Shown one piece after another: positions 36,126-47,995 of a DNA stretch of 64,000 nucleotides; positions within the stretch are counted from its first letter, which is position 1; each line of letters opens with the position of its first letter. A program made the position numbers and the translations under genes. Source of the DNA: Acheta domesticus (lineage: Eukaryota; Arthropoda; Insecta; Orthoptera; Gryllidae); the NCBI GenBank assembly GCA_031308135.1, contig JAHLJT010008756.1, positions 101,573,246-101,637,245 on the forward strand, read 5' to 3'. The notes beneath the pieces are model-generated. The model saw only the letters and a list, made by a program, of their open reading frames with translations, was not told the origin of the DNA and did not search any database.

Positions 36126-36245
36126 GAAAATAATAAGGTCTGGTAGAACCTTATTATTTTCAACCAAAACTTATTATAATCAACCTTTCAACCAAACTTT
36201 ATAAGGTTTGGTTGAAGCAGAGATAATGACTCCGCTTCAACCAAA
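36126..36245. repeat. Three overlapping hairpins
   Basis: Hairpin 1: 14-bp perfect stem gaaaataataaggt (36126-36139) with 36148-36161, 8-nt loop. Hairpin 2: 10-bp stem tcaaccaaac (36188-36197) with 36206-36215, 8-nt loop. Hairpin 3: 12-bp stem tttggttgaagc (36207-36218) with 36234-36245. Hairpins 2 and 3 use the same bases and exclude each other. Confidence 0.8.
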
Positions 36246-36684
36246 GGTATTTCCTTTCGTCTCTTGTTCCTCTGAAATCTTGAACTCAAACTACGTTTCA
36301 AAAATAATCTTTACAATTTTATCAAATACAGTTTGTGCAGATAGTACGTCAGTAATAACAGCACCAAGTCCAGATCAGGGCCGCCCTGCTAAGGCCTCAC
36401 GGGCAGACGTGTTCATTCGGGCACGGCCACACAAGTCACAGCAGTGGCAGGCAAACGAGATAATTTGAGAGCGGAAACGTCGCTGATAGCTCCATAAGTG
36501 AACGACAAGAGATAGAAGAATAAGTTTTTTTCCAAACTGGTTTAATTGATGCATACCATAATTTGACACAGACACAAGAATATACAGTTACTAAATGTGC
36601 TCATTAAATTGAATAGAATTGAAGAAGAATGTTTAATGACATTTGGTCATAAAAATATTAATAGTATCTAATTTTTATTTCTCC

Positions 36685-36790
36685 CTATACATACGTATAT
36701 ACAGAGTAGTATACGTAGTAAAGGGAAAGTTATGTAATGCTGTAGAAAATCGCTTTCGAGATTTCAACGTCTCTGTCGTTCCGTCTTCCC
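36685..36790 (-). repeat. 1.5-kb repeat family, terminal stub
   Basis: Only the ACGT-rich terminus remains: ccctatacatacgtatatac, agtatacgtagtaaagggaa, gttatgtaatgctg and the cgagatttcaacgtctctgtcgttcc block, after which similarity ends. Confidence 0.7.
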
Positions 36791-37422
36791 GTTTCTGTCT
36801 TCCATCTCCATCGTTCGTCATATACATTTGGAATGTAATAACATTTTTCTTTCAAATTTTGCTTAAACTCGATCCCGATCCCTTCCGTAATTAAATTAAA
36901 TATTTTTTGGTTATTTTGTTTGTATTTTATTATCTTTTAGAACTTTATAATTTTGACACTTTTACTTACATCAGGATTTCGCATTGTGGTGTTCGATTGT
37001 CTTCTGAAAATTATGATTCCTTTTGATTTTTTTTTTCAAAAACCCTAATATTCATCTGAAAATTCATCACCCTAAAATCTCTTCTTTACTTATTTATTCC
37101 GGTCTGTCTGTTGTTCCACAGTTTCTCAGTTCCGGCGTAATACTTAAACACTACTCTTGCGAATTCCGTCATTTGTTTCAGTAAACATGACGCTTTTGGG
37201 TCTATTCAAATACATTAAAATTATCGTTTATGACGAGTCCGTTTGGATCGTCTAAAAGACATCGTAATATATTAAAAAGAGAGAAAAAAATATTTTCGAG
37301 AGAAAAAACTTAAACCTTACGAATGGGAAAGAATTTCAAACTGAATAAGGATGAAAAAAGTCAGTACTAGAAAGTTAAAAGTAAAAAAGTTCGAAATAAT
37401 AATATTGCTTTCTTGTGCTCAG

Positions 37423-37528
37423 TGCCCTCTCCAGATGGTGCGCCGGGAACATCAGTGTCGCGGGATGGAATGTACTGCAACCGTCTGGAGCAGTGCTGCG
37501 ACGGCAATTGCTGGCCCTCCATCATCGT
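37423..37528 (+). CDS. Gene B exon 2 (cysteine-rich ectodomain)
   Basis: A 106-nt exon with acceptor tcttgtgctcag (AG 37421-37422) and consensus donor gtaagt at 37529. Phase 1 in, phase 2 out. It encodes a Pro/Ser/Gly-rich linker (PSPDGAPGTSVSRDG) and then YCNRLEQCCDGNCWPSII, a C-x5-CC-x3-C cluster immediately before the membrane. That spacing recalls the juxtamembrane cysteine module of Shisa, VOPP1/ECOP, WBP1 and CYYR1-type proteins (the STMC6 group), which act as membrane adaptors; identification is by pattern only. The same exon phase also permits a join from gene A's transmembrane exon (6059), but exon 1 at 30354 is a more natural partner. Confidence 0.8.
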
Positions 37529-37679
37529 GTAAGTGCTCGCATTCAAAGATACATTAGTAGTTGCTCGGGAACTAGGACCTGATGACAATGGCTCCCATTA
37601 TTTTTATTTACACTCTTATTCTACGATTTAAACATAGTGGCCCTTCATGGTCACGGGCTGGAGGAGAGGGGGACATTCG

Positions 37680-38778
37680 GTCAATTTCACCAAAGCTGAT
37701 CAGCAGCTTTGACGGACGTCAAACCATTGACGGCGCGTTTTGACGCCTTATTTCACGCGTTATTTCACCAAGGTCGTTTCGCCTGACGATCGTCAAAGTA
37801 TTCGTCAAATTTTGATGGACCGGTACCCCGCCATCAACGTCTTTGACGACTCGTTAAATTGTTGTTGTGAGGTTAGGATGAATCAAACGCGTGCATTGTA
37901 TTTCATTAAACTAGTTATTTTACTTTTTTGCTGTTCAAGTGGGGCATGTGTAATATCATGGGAGATAATTTTGAGGCTTAACTTTTGCATATTTACAAAC
38001 CACGGATATAGAACAAGTAATTATTCAAAAATATGTATACTTTTTATTAATTCATAACGAGAGAATGTCGAAAACGGTGATACTGAAGAATTTAGAAGAA
38101 ATAAAACCGTCTGGAATATCCCTCAAATAAATAAATCAATGTCCATGCCCAATAGTTGATAACTTTAATATTTTATGCTACATGACATTTCCTCCGGCCA
38201 TTGCAATGGAATGTTGTCATTACAGAGAGCGATTGCGTAAATAGAAAGATCGTTACTTTCGCAAATCCTTCTTCATGCCCATAGAATGTAGTATTTCCAT
38301 GGGGTGCCGAAGCCTAAACAAAAACTCATTTTCTTTATAATAGCAAACTTTTCTGGAGATACAGAGATGACAGACTGCACACATGTGCAAATTTTGACTT
38401 CAGAGGAATTGAAGTAGAACGATTCAGAAATAATAAAAAATGTATTTCTTCGTTAATGTGCAAATATGTGATTTTCATCATGTGCCAACCACGAAGCCTA
38501 CTGTAGACTTCGTGCCAACCTACCGAATATAATAGTTCGTCTTCAGTAGTCAACAAGTTGAATAGCCAATGCGGAACCGCGTTATAACCCGACGTGATAG
38601 CCAACCTCTGTACGAGGAGAAAAAAATAGACACACGATCCTTGACGTATCGTCAAAGTTAACGGAGGGTCAATTCTAACAGAAAAGCGTTGGTGAAACGT
38701 AACGATGCGTCAATACTTTGACGTTCGTGAAAAATGACGATCGTCAAGAGAGATTTGACGAGTGTTGGTGAAATCCAC
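37680..38778. mobile_element. MITE rich in TTTGACG subterminal repeats
   Basis: Ends are short inverted repeats: gtcaatttcaccaa at the left and, reversed, GTGGATTTCACCAA at the right. TTTGACG/CGTCAAA or one-base variants occur many times within about 170 bp of each end (for example near 37710, 37738, 37795, 37848, 38642, 38716, 38735, 38753) and are almost absent between. No transposase frame. It lies in intron 2 of gene B. Confidence 0.6.
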
Positions 38779-39765
38779 TGATTGTCTTATAATCGGTAGG
38801 TCCAATACTAAACAATTTAAGTCGTGACGAAGCTCCCGATTGTATGACCGTGTTCCCCTCTCTCCATAGGCCTCAAGACACAGTGGCAGCAAAGACATGC
38901 CTTATCCACACATAGTAGGTAATTTTTTCACCTCACCTTATACTGAAATTTGCAAGGTTCATTCGCAAGGCAATCCATTGGCTTCGTCGGATCCAGTTTC
39001 AAATAACGTTCCCGTTTCGCATTCGATTAACAAAATCACTCCGTTGAAGGGTCGTTGTTTGATAAGAAACATGTATTTTGATTTGGGAACGGATTCATAT
39101 AGTTTTTTCTACATTTTTGTTATATTTCCAAATTAATAATAATGCAATGTATAGAAAGTTTTTGGCTACTCCTTTCCTGACTAGAGCAAAAATCTCAACA
39201 AGTTTTAAAGAACAAATAAAATGAAATATTTACTCTATGAAGAAAAAAACAGACATATGTTATTTACCGTGTAAGTCACACATCGAAACGTGTACCCTTG
39301 TATTAATAGAACCCTTGTGTTTTTATTAGGAAAACGTAATGTAGTCAGTTGTGGACCATGGCTTATTACAACATTCGAATACTAATAATACTTATTAGGA
39401 AACTAATTAAAATGATCAATTGTGAGACATTGATTAATAGAACACTTGTGTTCTAATATTCCTTATTACAAATTATAAAACTTGTCCCAGCTTCTTGAAG
39501 TTTGACTTTAGAAAATCAAAGTGGATAAAATATAAAAATTATAATATTTATTATAAATTTATTAAATTATATAAAAATTATAATATTTATATAAAATATA
39601 AATTTCCATACAAACTGATTTATGAATAAAAACATCTACTTACAATAGCATGCCAACCATTGCAACAATAGCCATCTTAGAGAACGCAAATTAAACTTGT
39701 TTTAATATTGTATTTCAATTTTTAACATGCAAGGAATAATGTTTTGTTTTTTGTGTGTGTTATAG

Positions 39766-39836
39766 TACCTGCTTCTTGGTGGTCTTCTTTGTATTAATTG
39801 TGCTCATCTGCTTCTGTAAATATTGCATAAAAGCCT
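39766..39836 (+). CDS. Gene B exon 3 (transmembrane)
   Basis: A 71-nt exon with acceptor gtgtgttatag (AG 39764-39765) and donor gtaagt at 39837. Phase 2 in, phase 1 out, the same as gene A's transmembrane exon. Joined to exon 2 (GT|T, Val) it encodes TCFLVVFFVLIVLICFC followed by KYCIKA: a single hydrophobic span with membrane-proximal cysteines, likely palmitoylation sites, and a basic inner boundary. With exon 2 it predicts a type I single-pass protein with a very short Cys-rich ectodomain. Confidence 0.82.
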
Positions 39837-40990
39837 GTAAGTATATGAAATACATATTTCTCATCAGTGCGATGATTGATTTTCATATTCACTGTACAAG
39901 AATACTTGTATACGATTGGAAAAGTGTCAGGAGTATTCTTCACGAAAATCGATGTATCATGGAGATATTTCTTCGGAAATTTCATTACGACAAAAACTTG
40001 GAAGCTATAAAGTTTTATTACAAATGAATTGTTAATGTATGGGAATAAATTACGAGTTTACTTGGGGAAATGTTTCACGAATTTACTACGTACATCTAAT
40101 TCAATTTGAGCATAGTTGACCAATATTTTAGTGAATATTAGATATTAGTGTGCACTACGGCGAACATTTTCAGGAGCGGTAAAGAAAGGGAGACCAAATG
40201 GAAAATAATTATGACAAAAGACATTTCGACGAAAAATGCTGCAGCCTCCCAAATATATTTTATTGTTTACTGATTTTGGTTTAGGAAACTTTGCCTTCTA
40301 TTACATGTTCATTGAGGTTCATAAGGGGTGAGGATCGTAATGAGATGACGATAAAGTGAATGGAAGAATTGTAGAATGAGAGGCAGAGGAAACGGAGAAT
40401 CACCGAGAAAATATGCACATACGAATATCTTATCTTATTCACGACGAATTCATTTCACTTGTAATGACAGAGGATCGAATCCAGGAACCCAGCTATTAAA
40501 GCCGTACGCTGTCGCCAATACCCAATGAGACCCCGTAGCATTTTTCGTCGTTTTCAAGGCATCATCGTCATAAAAAACACATAAACTGAGATTGATGGAC
40601 AGAGAACTACCCTCCCTCCAGATTTATGTCAAACAGATTTAAGTTGAAAAATTCGGATGTTTGAAGAAAATGTTAAATTATTCAACAATCGCAAATGCAA
40701 TCATCAAAACATATTCGTTACTGAACAGCAGCCTCTTGATTTCTTTTCATCCATTAAGTCCAGAAGATGAAACAAGTAAGCACAAGATATTTCTAAGCAT
40801 TGCACAATCTCTGAATTGTGGTTGTATCTCTCTGGATACAACCACGAAAATCGCAAGTTTGTGAATGGATGGAACTAGTGTGCATATTACGACACCTCGG
40901 TATTGCGCCCGGTCCTACGATCCCAGCCGACTTTTGTCCGTCCGCCGCTTCGCGCGCCAGCCAGCCAGCAGTCAAAACTACAGAACACAC
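39837..40990. other. Gene B intron 3, left part
   Basis: Mostly unrecognised AT-rich sequence. A tRNA-like SINE head in minus orientation is present at about 40455-40525 (B box on the minus strand: GGATTCGATCC). Confidence 0.45.
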
Positions 40991-40997
40991 TCTGTTC

Positions 40998-41080
40998 GCA
41001 CCGGCTCAGGGCATCTATTGATGTCACTGTAGTGCCTCTGGTCGAGTCCCGACGGTGTAGAATTTCCGACATTAGGTAAA
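40998..41080 (+). mobile_element. Truncated SINE head
   Basis: The head of the 30624-31132 family in plus orientation: caccggctcagggcatctat, tgatgtcactgtagtgcctc and the B box ggtcgagtcccgacggtg, then similarity is lost. Confidence 0.6.
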
Positions 41081-41219
41081 GGTCCAATTCATTCGCTGTT
41101 GACTTGACGCACGAGCTTGGTGATCATCGGCTGAAAATGCCTTAAAAGTTCTTGCATTGATCACATGATGTCGCTGATGTTCAGTTTAGCCGATTTTTCG
41201 TACATACCTCTATCCCTCA

Positions 41220-42640
41220 CGGGGATCGCGGCTGTGTAAGGCGGAGTGAAGTAGACAACCACCGGGCCCCGAGTTTCACGATAATACTCAGGCCACGATA
41301 ATACTCAGCTGCAAGGTGGAGGCAGTGAGTATGCGATGTGCCTGGTAACCCACCAGTTGGGCCTCTGACGCGTCGATCTTTGGGCAGGATTGGGCAAAGG
41401 ACGTTCATCAGAATTCTACGAATCCCACAAATAGAAGACTGATGGGGACCAGATACCCCCTGCCAAGTCCCCGCAGGAGGGAGTCACGATTACGTAGGTA
41501 GTCTGGTTCTTGGAGGGGAATGCAACCCGGACCCTGACCCTGAGCTTCACAGCGTTACTCACGTCGAGAATCTGACATCAGTTCTCAGTGAGTAGGTGGT
41601 TGCCACCAGACTCTTGGATGAGATTGGTCATGGGATACATTAGACGGCATTCTCTGTGCAGCATGGCGGCGTTTTCCAAACTCACGTATAGAAGTGAAAC
41701 GGGGAACACAAATCACCCTGTTGGGTTCCTTTTGGGAACGCCTAGGTTCCGACCGACTTAGTCGATAGCCTCGAGGGGGAAGAGTGCGTAGACGGGTGGG
41801 GGGCTCTTGACCCGAGTCCTGGGTTCTTGATCCGGGGCCTGCAGTTGGACACTTGGCTTCGTCGTGGCAGTGACCCGATACTCTGGGCAAAGAGAAGGGA
41901 CTTGTCCCAGCGCACGTGAGTAGCATTGTTTTGACTCCGGCACTAGACTGAATAGCTAGAAACTCTGAGCTAGCAGGACGGCCCGACCCAGGCACTGTAT
42001 GGGGAGGTTGCCGTGGGGGCAAACTGGGTGCTGGCCGGACTCGGTTAGTGGCCGACTTGTCGGCGTAGTTGTGCATCGGCGGGGGTGCGGATAAAGCGAA
42101 AGAGTAGGTGCCCACCCCATGGACTTGTTCCCCCTGGTAGAACAAGTTCAAGTGTGGGATAGTAGCTGACGCAGGGTCAGGTTGCCCAGGTTCTGGCGGT
42201 ACTGACGTCATTGGCCTCAAGGTAGAGGCAGTAAGGAGACGGGAAGGGGGCCCCGAGCCACTCGGACCTTAGTCGGGGTGGGCCCCTGTTTAGGCCCTTG
42301 ACTTCGAAGTGGCAATGGCCCGATACTCTGGGCATAGAGGAGGGACTTGTCCCGGCGCAGCTCATGGATTTGACTCCGGTACCGGGCTGGATAGCCGGTA
42401 GTTCTGAGCTAACAGGGCGAGCCCTACCCAGGCATTGAATGGGGAGGTTTCTGAGAGGGATAACTGCGTTCCGGCGGGATCCGGATACCACAACCAAAAG
42501 CGTACGTGTCTTCCGCAGGGAGTCCACTTTGATTCTCTAAAGTTCCTAGGTGTCACTCTGGGGATTTATCCTCCTGGTAAAAGAAATGTGTGGAGTAGTA
42601 GCTTGCCCAAGGTCCCGTAGGTATACCCTCATCACCAGAG
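41220..42640 (-). repeat. GC-rich degenerate tandem repeat, unit about 440 bp
   Basis: Blocks recur in the same order: gatactctgggcaaagagaaggg near 41877 and gatactctgggcatagagga near 42331; cccaggcactgtatggggag near 41989 and cccaggcattgaatggggag near 42429; the ccccctggtagaacaa/tcctcctggtaaaagaa block near 42130 and 42570. Minus-strand frames at 41585-42220 and 42177-42527 stay open because of composition and repeat the same motif (RVSGHCH). More like a transposon 5' or internal tandem array than a gene. Confidence 0.6.
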
Positions 42641-42939
42641 TTAGCTCTCCTTTCCAATCTTCGTGCTAATACTGACCTCAATGTAACATAGTAGATATTT
42701 AAGTGATTTGAGTATTTTAATTTAACAGAAAACGAAAGGCAGTAATTCTCTCTAAAATTAGTGATGCTAAAACAGCACACTACTTTCACGTCCTTAGAAA
42801 CGGCTAAGTAATTTTATTATACCGCAATTCCTGTCCATATCAACGTATCTCAGTCAATGGACGCTGACAACCATGGGCACATATTTTCTTATCAATTCTT
42901 GCGAAAACGCCATGCTTGCGAAAAATGGAACTGTTTTTA

Positions 42940-44420
42940 CTTTCCCGTATACGTACCTATATACGGAGTAATATACGTAGTATAGGGAAAATTATGTAAT
43001 GCTGCGGAAAATCGATTTCGAGATTTTCGAGACACGTTTTGGGGTCCCCTGATACCGAAAATGTGTGTCTTTTCAAAACGTCCGTCCGTCCGTCTGTCCG
43101 TTTGTCAGTCTGTGAACAATACTGGCGCGTAAACCATACGTGCGATTTATTCCAAAATGGATTTTCCCCGGTCGATCTGCGTCCACTCGAGGCGCCTCTA
43201 TTTTGAAAAACTTTCTTCGAAATCTGAGGGAACTTTACAGTGAAGCCCTCCGGACATTTTCAAAATTTTCTCAAAAATGGCTCCAAATTTGTCTCTAAAT
43301 TTCTTGTAAGAGTAAAATACACTTATTAAGGTGGCATAGATCCAATTTTCACCGTTAATTCTGAATTTTAGAAAATTGCAATTTTTGAAATTTTTTCGGC
43401 GACTTCCTAGAACTACAAAATTGAAGATTTTTCCTTCAAATAAAATTTGTTGTCCAAAGTAAGTTCTTTCATTAAAGTCCTGTACATTTTTTGAAAATTT
43501 TAGTAGTTTTGGGGTAATATTGCACGCAATATTTGAAATTTTTAAAAACTACAAAAACCAGATTTTCTCAAAAAGACTCCAATTTTTTTCTTTAAACTTT
43601 TGGTAGGGATAGTGCTAAATGTGCTGTATAAGATGACATTAACGCCATATTGCTCTATTTTGTTTTTTCAAAAATTACAAAAATGTAATTTTTTTTTACT
43701 TGTCTCTCACGTCGTTAATACTTACATGAGCGGCGATTTGTTCACATTATTATATTAATGAGTACATGTGTTTTAAATAATGTCAAATAAAGTTTCTCAA
43801 AAATTGAATAGTTTTCTGTGAAAACTAGCTCAAAATTCCGTATTTTCAGAAACGCACATACGCCATTTTCTCACAAATGGCTTCAAATGTTTTGTTCAAA
43901 GTTTTCGAATGTATAGATGCTAACTGCACTCTTTAACATGGCGTTAAGTTCATTTTTGGATTTTTTTGCTTTTTCAAAAATTACACCATTGTAATTTTTT
44001 TTAAAGTTCTCTCATACCGTTAAAATACATATATCCAGCAATTTGTAAACACTAATGAATTTGTGAGTGTAAGTTCTTCAGATGACTTCAAATGAAGTTC
44101 TTCGAAAACTCAAAAATTTTGTGAAAAAGAGCTTTAAATTTCGCATTTACACTAATGCTTAAACACCATTTTCTTGAAAACGGCTCCAAATTTTTCAACG
44201 AAGATTGCCATTTAGGACAAGGTTTAACTGTTTTTTTAATATTCTTAAAATAATATTTTTGTTCTACAATTAGAAAACTGAAAAATTAATAAAATGTCAA
44301 AAAATGTAGTTTCGGTGGCGATAAATGGCAGCTGTCAAGAGTATTGGCAAGTATGAATAGCTAGCAAACGAAACAGAAAACTAATATGGGAAAGTCTGTG
44401 CCATTCTGTAGCACCACTAG
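42940..44420 (-). repeat. 1.5-kb repeat family, full-length minus copy
   Basis: Starts tttcccgtatacgtacctat and ends cattctgtagcaccactagt. Internal units spaced about 300 bp (43262, 43562, 43862, 44165), each with the reverse-complemented GGAGCC...GAGAAAATGG motif. A TCCG microsatellite lies at 43080-43112. The first 53 bp can form a hairpin (ctttcccgtatac with gtatagggaaag). Confidence 0.85.
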
Positions 44421-44584
44421 TTCAATTTTCATTGTCGTGGTTTTATGATCATTCTTAAAGGGCGTTCTTAATTGAACACTATTGCTTCTGCTTGGAATTC
44501 ATAAAATTATTTATCGCCGTTTCTCCAACGTATTCTAAGTTAATTCTTAAATTTTTCATTTTCTTTTAAATGAAGTCTTACAGC

Positions 44585-45888
44585 CAGGGGCGCAGCGTCC
44601 ATGGATGTGGATGATGTGTTACATACCCTGACAATATCAGCTATTTTATTTTAAAATGATTGTAAATTGTTCATTTGTTATTTCTTTTTCTACTACAAGA
44701 TATTTCATTATATTTCAAACATTGCGCCGTTGAGAATTCGATTCTTCACAAGGATGAACGAATCAGTCTAAAATGCCGCCTAGCCTGCGCTGTGAATCAG
44801 ATGCACAGTGACCTATTACATCGAGGGTGCCTACAAAAAAGGTGTCGTTTTACGAAACTTCATTGTTCTCTTCGATGTTTGTAAGAGAACGAGATTAATT
44901 AATAAACATTGTCGTTTTATTTAAGTTTTATTACCTTATTTTAATCCATTTAGCAACTGTATATTTGAAGCCAATTTAGGTTAGGGATTGTGCTGGTTGA
45001 ATGCACAAGGGTATGTGACTGTACAATCCACATCTGTGCCCTGGAATGGCAAGTGCCACAAGATCCGAAGTGCCTACGTAATTATGGAGTCGTATTTTTG
45101 TGCACAAATTATAGCACGTGAGAAACAGTTAAAAATATTTGTAAAAAATATGAGGGGATAGAATTTTATTTAAACAGCCAACACAGGCTATGTTGAGCAA
45201 TACAACGGTGGTATAAGGGAAAATAGGGAAATTCTGTCACACTTCATTCGAGTTGTATGCTTTTTTGGGAGAGAAGGGCTTGTATTTTCTAGCCATAATG
45301 AAAATAGGGGATCGAGAAAATTTCATGGAATACATAAGTGAAATAATGAAATATGATAAAACTGACAAGGATGATACGAAAATTCCAGTGTTTCGTGCAA
45401 TTCACCAAAAATTCATTGGATTTCAAGTGTGAGCACGTTAATGTCCCATGAAATTAAAAATGAAATTTCTAAAGCCTCTTTTGTCTTCGCCATACTGGAT
45501 GAAACCCTTGATGTAAACAGCAAAGGACAACTGTCACCTGTTTTTCATTACGTGTCTTTAAATTGATTGATTTTCTCTTTCCTATTATATTTTTATTATA
45601 GATCATTGTTTTTCATTTTATAAATTATGCCAATTCTACTGGGTTCGAAATGGACAATTTTGAAAATCATTAGGTTTCATAGTGCTCTTATTATTAAAAT
45701 ATGAGGACAAAGTATGAGCCATTATTACTTTTACTGGATCAGTTTTTATTTTAAATATACAAATTATTTGTCTGCTCTAACTGATCAAAGTGACAGAAAC
45801 TGGTATTGGTGAATGAGAAATATTTAAATAATTATTTTCTCATTTCTCGAGTTACATACCCTAAGCCAAAACTCAGGCTACGCCACTG
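44585..45888 (+). mobile_element. hAT element with perfect 8-bp TSD and decayed transposase
   Basis: Left end CAGGGGCGCAGCGTCCATGG, right end ggctacgccactg (reversed CAGTGGCGTAGCC), flanked by identical cttacagc at 44577-44584 and 45889-45896. Inside, on the plus strand, transposase fragments remain: a GLVFSSHNENRGSRKF segment (about 45268-45320), MEYISEIMKYDKTD (45326) one frame away, and IKNEISKASFVFAILDETLD then VNSKGQLSPVFHYVS (about 45448-45550), the hAT 'I..DETTDVSNKEQLSL' catalytic region. Stops and shifts show it is dead. Confidence 0.88.
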
Positions 45889-45896
45889 CTTACAGC

Positions 45897-46439
45897 CAAA
45901 CAAATCCTTAGTCTATTCATAATTATGTCTTCAAACAGTTATAGACGCCCTGGAAAGCATTAAAGCAGAAAGCCCAAAACGTTTCATTTTTGGCCAATTT
46001 GCATTCAAAAACTGTTCAAGCTTCGTACGTTTATTTCTGAGAAAGTTAAAATAATATAAAATGGTAAATAAGTAGATACTATTATGAATAAAGTTGTAGA
46101 CACAGGAGATATGTTAAACACTTCACGGGAGTTATGTAATATTACACACTTCCAGCTTGTCATTTCACATTCCAATAAACGTATATAAATTTGTGGCAAA
46201 AATTACGATAGTTTCTAACGCTTAGTGCTAATTCTATTGATTAAAAAACTAACATTAAGCTCATTTAACAACTTTACGATCATTATAATACATTATTTAT
46301 CATTTTCTTTTTTACACAAATAACAGTTAAATGTGTCAAATTTATCTGCTTGCTAACCAGAGAGCAATGTGTTACAACACCATTTCAAAGTCCGAAAAAA
46401 TCTAACTTACCATTTCCATTTTTTCCCTCTTCGAAAATA
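45897..46439. other. Gene B intron 3, unassigned tract
   Basis: AT-rich sequence with nothing recognised. Confidence 0.4.
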
Positions 46440-47340
46440 AAGAGAGTGCACCAAAAATGGCACCTATTCTGTTCTTTGCTACATACGTAAAAAATTTTAA
46501 GAAAAAATTTGGAGCCGTTTCTGAGATAATTGTTTAAAATATTTTTAAAATTCCTATGCACGACGCCGTAATACGTAATACTTCAAAAATACTCATATTT
46601 TCGAAAAACTGAACATGACCTTCTTTGAAGATTTGTTTTTGATGAACACATTTCATTAACAAAAAAATCTCTATAATGGAGGAAGACGCCGAAAAAATTG
46701 GGAATTTTTGCAATCTTCGAAAAATCAGGGATTTCAACGAACATGGGACCTGCACCATTCTCTTAAGCACCTGTTACGCTATCCGAGATCAAAATTTTAT
46801 CAAAAAGTTTGGTGTCGTTTTTTGAGACAAAAATGTTTAAATAAAATTAAAGATTGTATTTCTTCCAAAATTACGCGAAAAGTACTGACATTTTCTAAAA
46901 TTTATACATGACCTCATTTCAAAATCTGTCTTTAAGAAACAGATTTCTTTAAGGAAAAAATATCTATTTTCAATATTTTAATTGTAGGAAGACGCCGAAA
47001 AACATTATTTTTTTCAATTTTCGAAAAATCAAGGAGTTTAACGAAAATGACAACTGCACCATTCTCTTAAATGTTCACACTATCCAACAACAAAATTTAA
47101 TCGAAACCGATGAAGCCATTTTTTTGTCGCAAGGGCTTCATATAAAGAAATTAAAATATGATTCACCGTGACATCGACAGATCGATTGAGGAATATCATT
47201 GGGGAAAATTGGCGGTTTAGTCGCTTCCGTTGTTCACTGACGGAAAGACGTTTGGCCGTCAATCGATTTTTCGGTGTCAAGGACCCACAAAACATGGATT
47301 CTCACTACACAATTTTCTACATCCTATATGAAATAGCATT
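46440..47340 (+). repeat. 1.5-kb repeat family, divergent plus copy
   Basis: Second-subfamily copy: ggagccgtttctgagataat (46511), two gaagacgccgaaaaa units (46682, 46988) about 300 bp apart, then cggtttagtcgcttccgttgttcac and gatttttcggtgtcaaggac near the right end. Terminal ACGT hairpin not preserved. Confidence 0.65.
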
Positions 47341-47550
47341 TACTTCCCACTTAAAGTTGTGGTAACTAAGTAATTCCTAGGCATTTTAGGATCCCCTGAG
47401 TTCCCTAGAGTTCCTCACGGGACCAATACGTTCCTTTTCTGCATTTACTACCACCAATGTTAAATTGCTCCATCATAATTTACAAATTATGTATAGAGCT
47501 TCTGCGAGCAATTAACGAGATAGTAGATCGCCTCGAGACGTGATCCCCAA

Positions 47551-47995
47551 CTACTTGAGGCCACTGACTGCTGATCTTGGCATAGCCCCTGAGGTTCCAA
47601 CCACTATTGGCAGGATTCTGGCGTTGGGCACTCCATGAAGTTGGGCAGCCAGGGGAATGACTGGTTCGTATTTTACGACCTTTTCTTCTCCTGCTTTTAG
47701 AAGGCTAGACACATCCTCGAGACGGACAGTCACAGCGACCACGTGGACCCCTTCCCGGCTTTTCATTACCAGGTCAGGTTTGAGTGGGTTTGAGTCTAAC
47801 CCCTTCGGCAACAGAGAAAGTGGTTTCCGTGGACTCCACAGTGTCCGATTTCCGGAGCATCTTTCCCTCTATGAAATTCTTGACCTCGTCATGCCGCTTT
47901 TTTCTTGTTGACTTCGTCAAAATGCACTGACCGAGGATGTGATTCATGGTTTCTACCACTGTATTGCACTTCCATACATGCACTGCAGTATACAT
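47551..47995 (-). pseudogene. R2-type zinc segment and restriction-like endonuclease
   Basis: Frame 47774-47995 has WKCNTVVETMNHILGQC, a C...H-x4-C zinc segment, then TKSTRKKRHDEVKNFI. Frame 47551-47811 has NPLKPDLVMKSREGVHVVAV and TVRLED, then LPIVVGTSGAMPRS. This is the KPD...VVDVTVR.ED fold of R2-type endonucleases, but the catalytic Asp of VVDV reads Ala. A frameshift joins the two frames. Confidence 0.78.

Noticed and set aside
40172..40200. Acceptor-like tttttcag after gene B exon 3
   Set aside because: Joining it to exon 3 makes an immediate TGA. The exon at 49159 continues the frame and carries the PPPY tail.
41585..42220. 211-codon minus frame as a gene
   Set aside because: It lies in a degenerate tandem array, repeats its own motif, overlaps another open frame, and has no recognisable domain.
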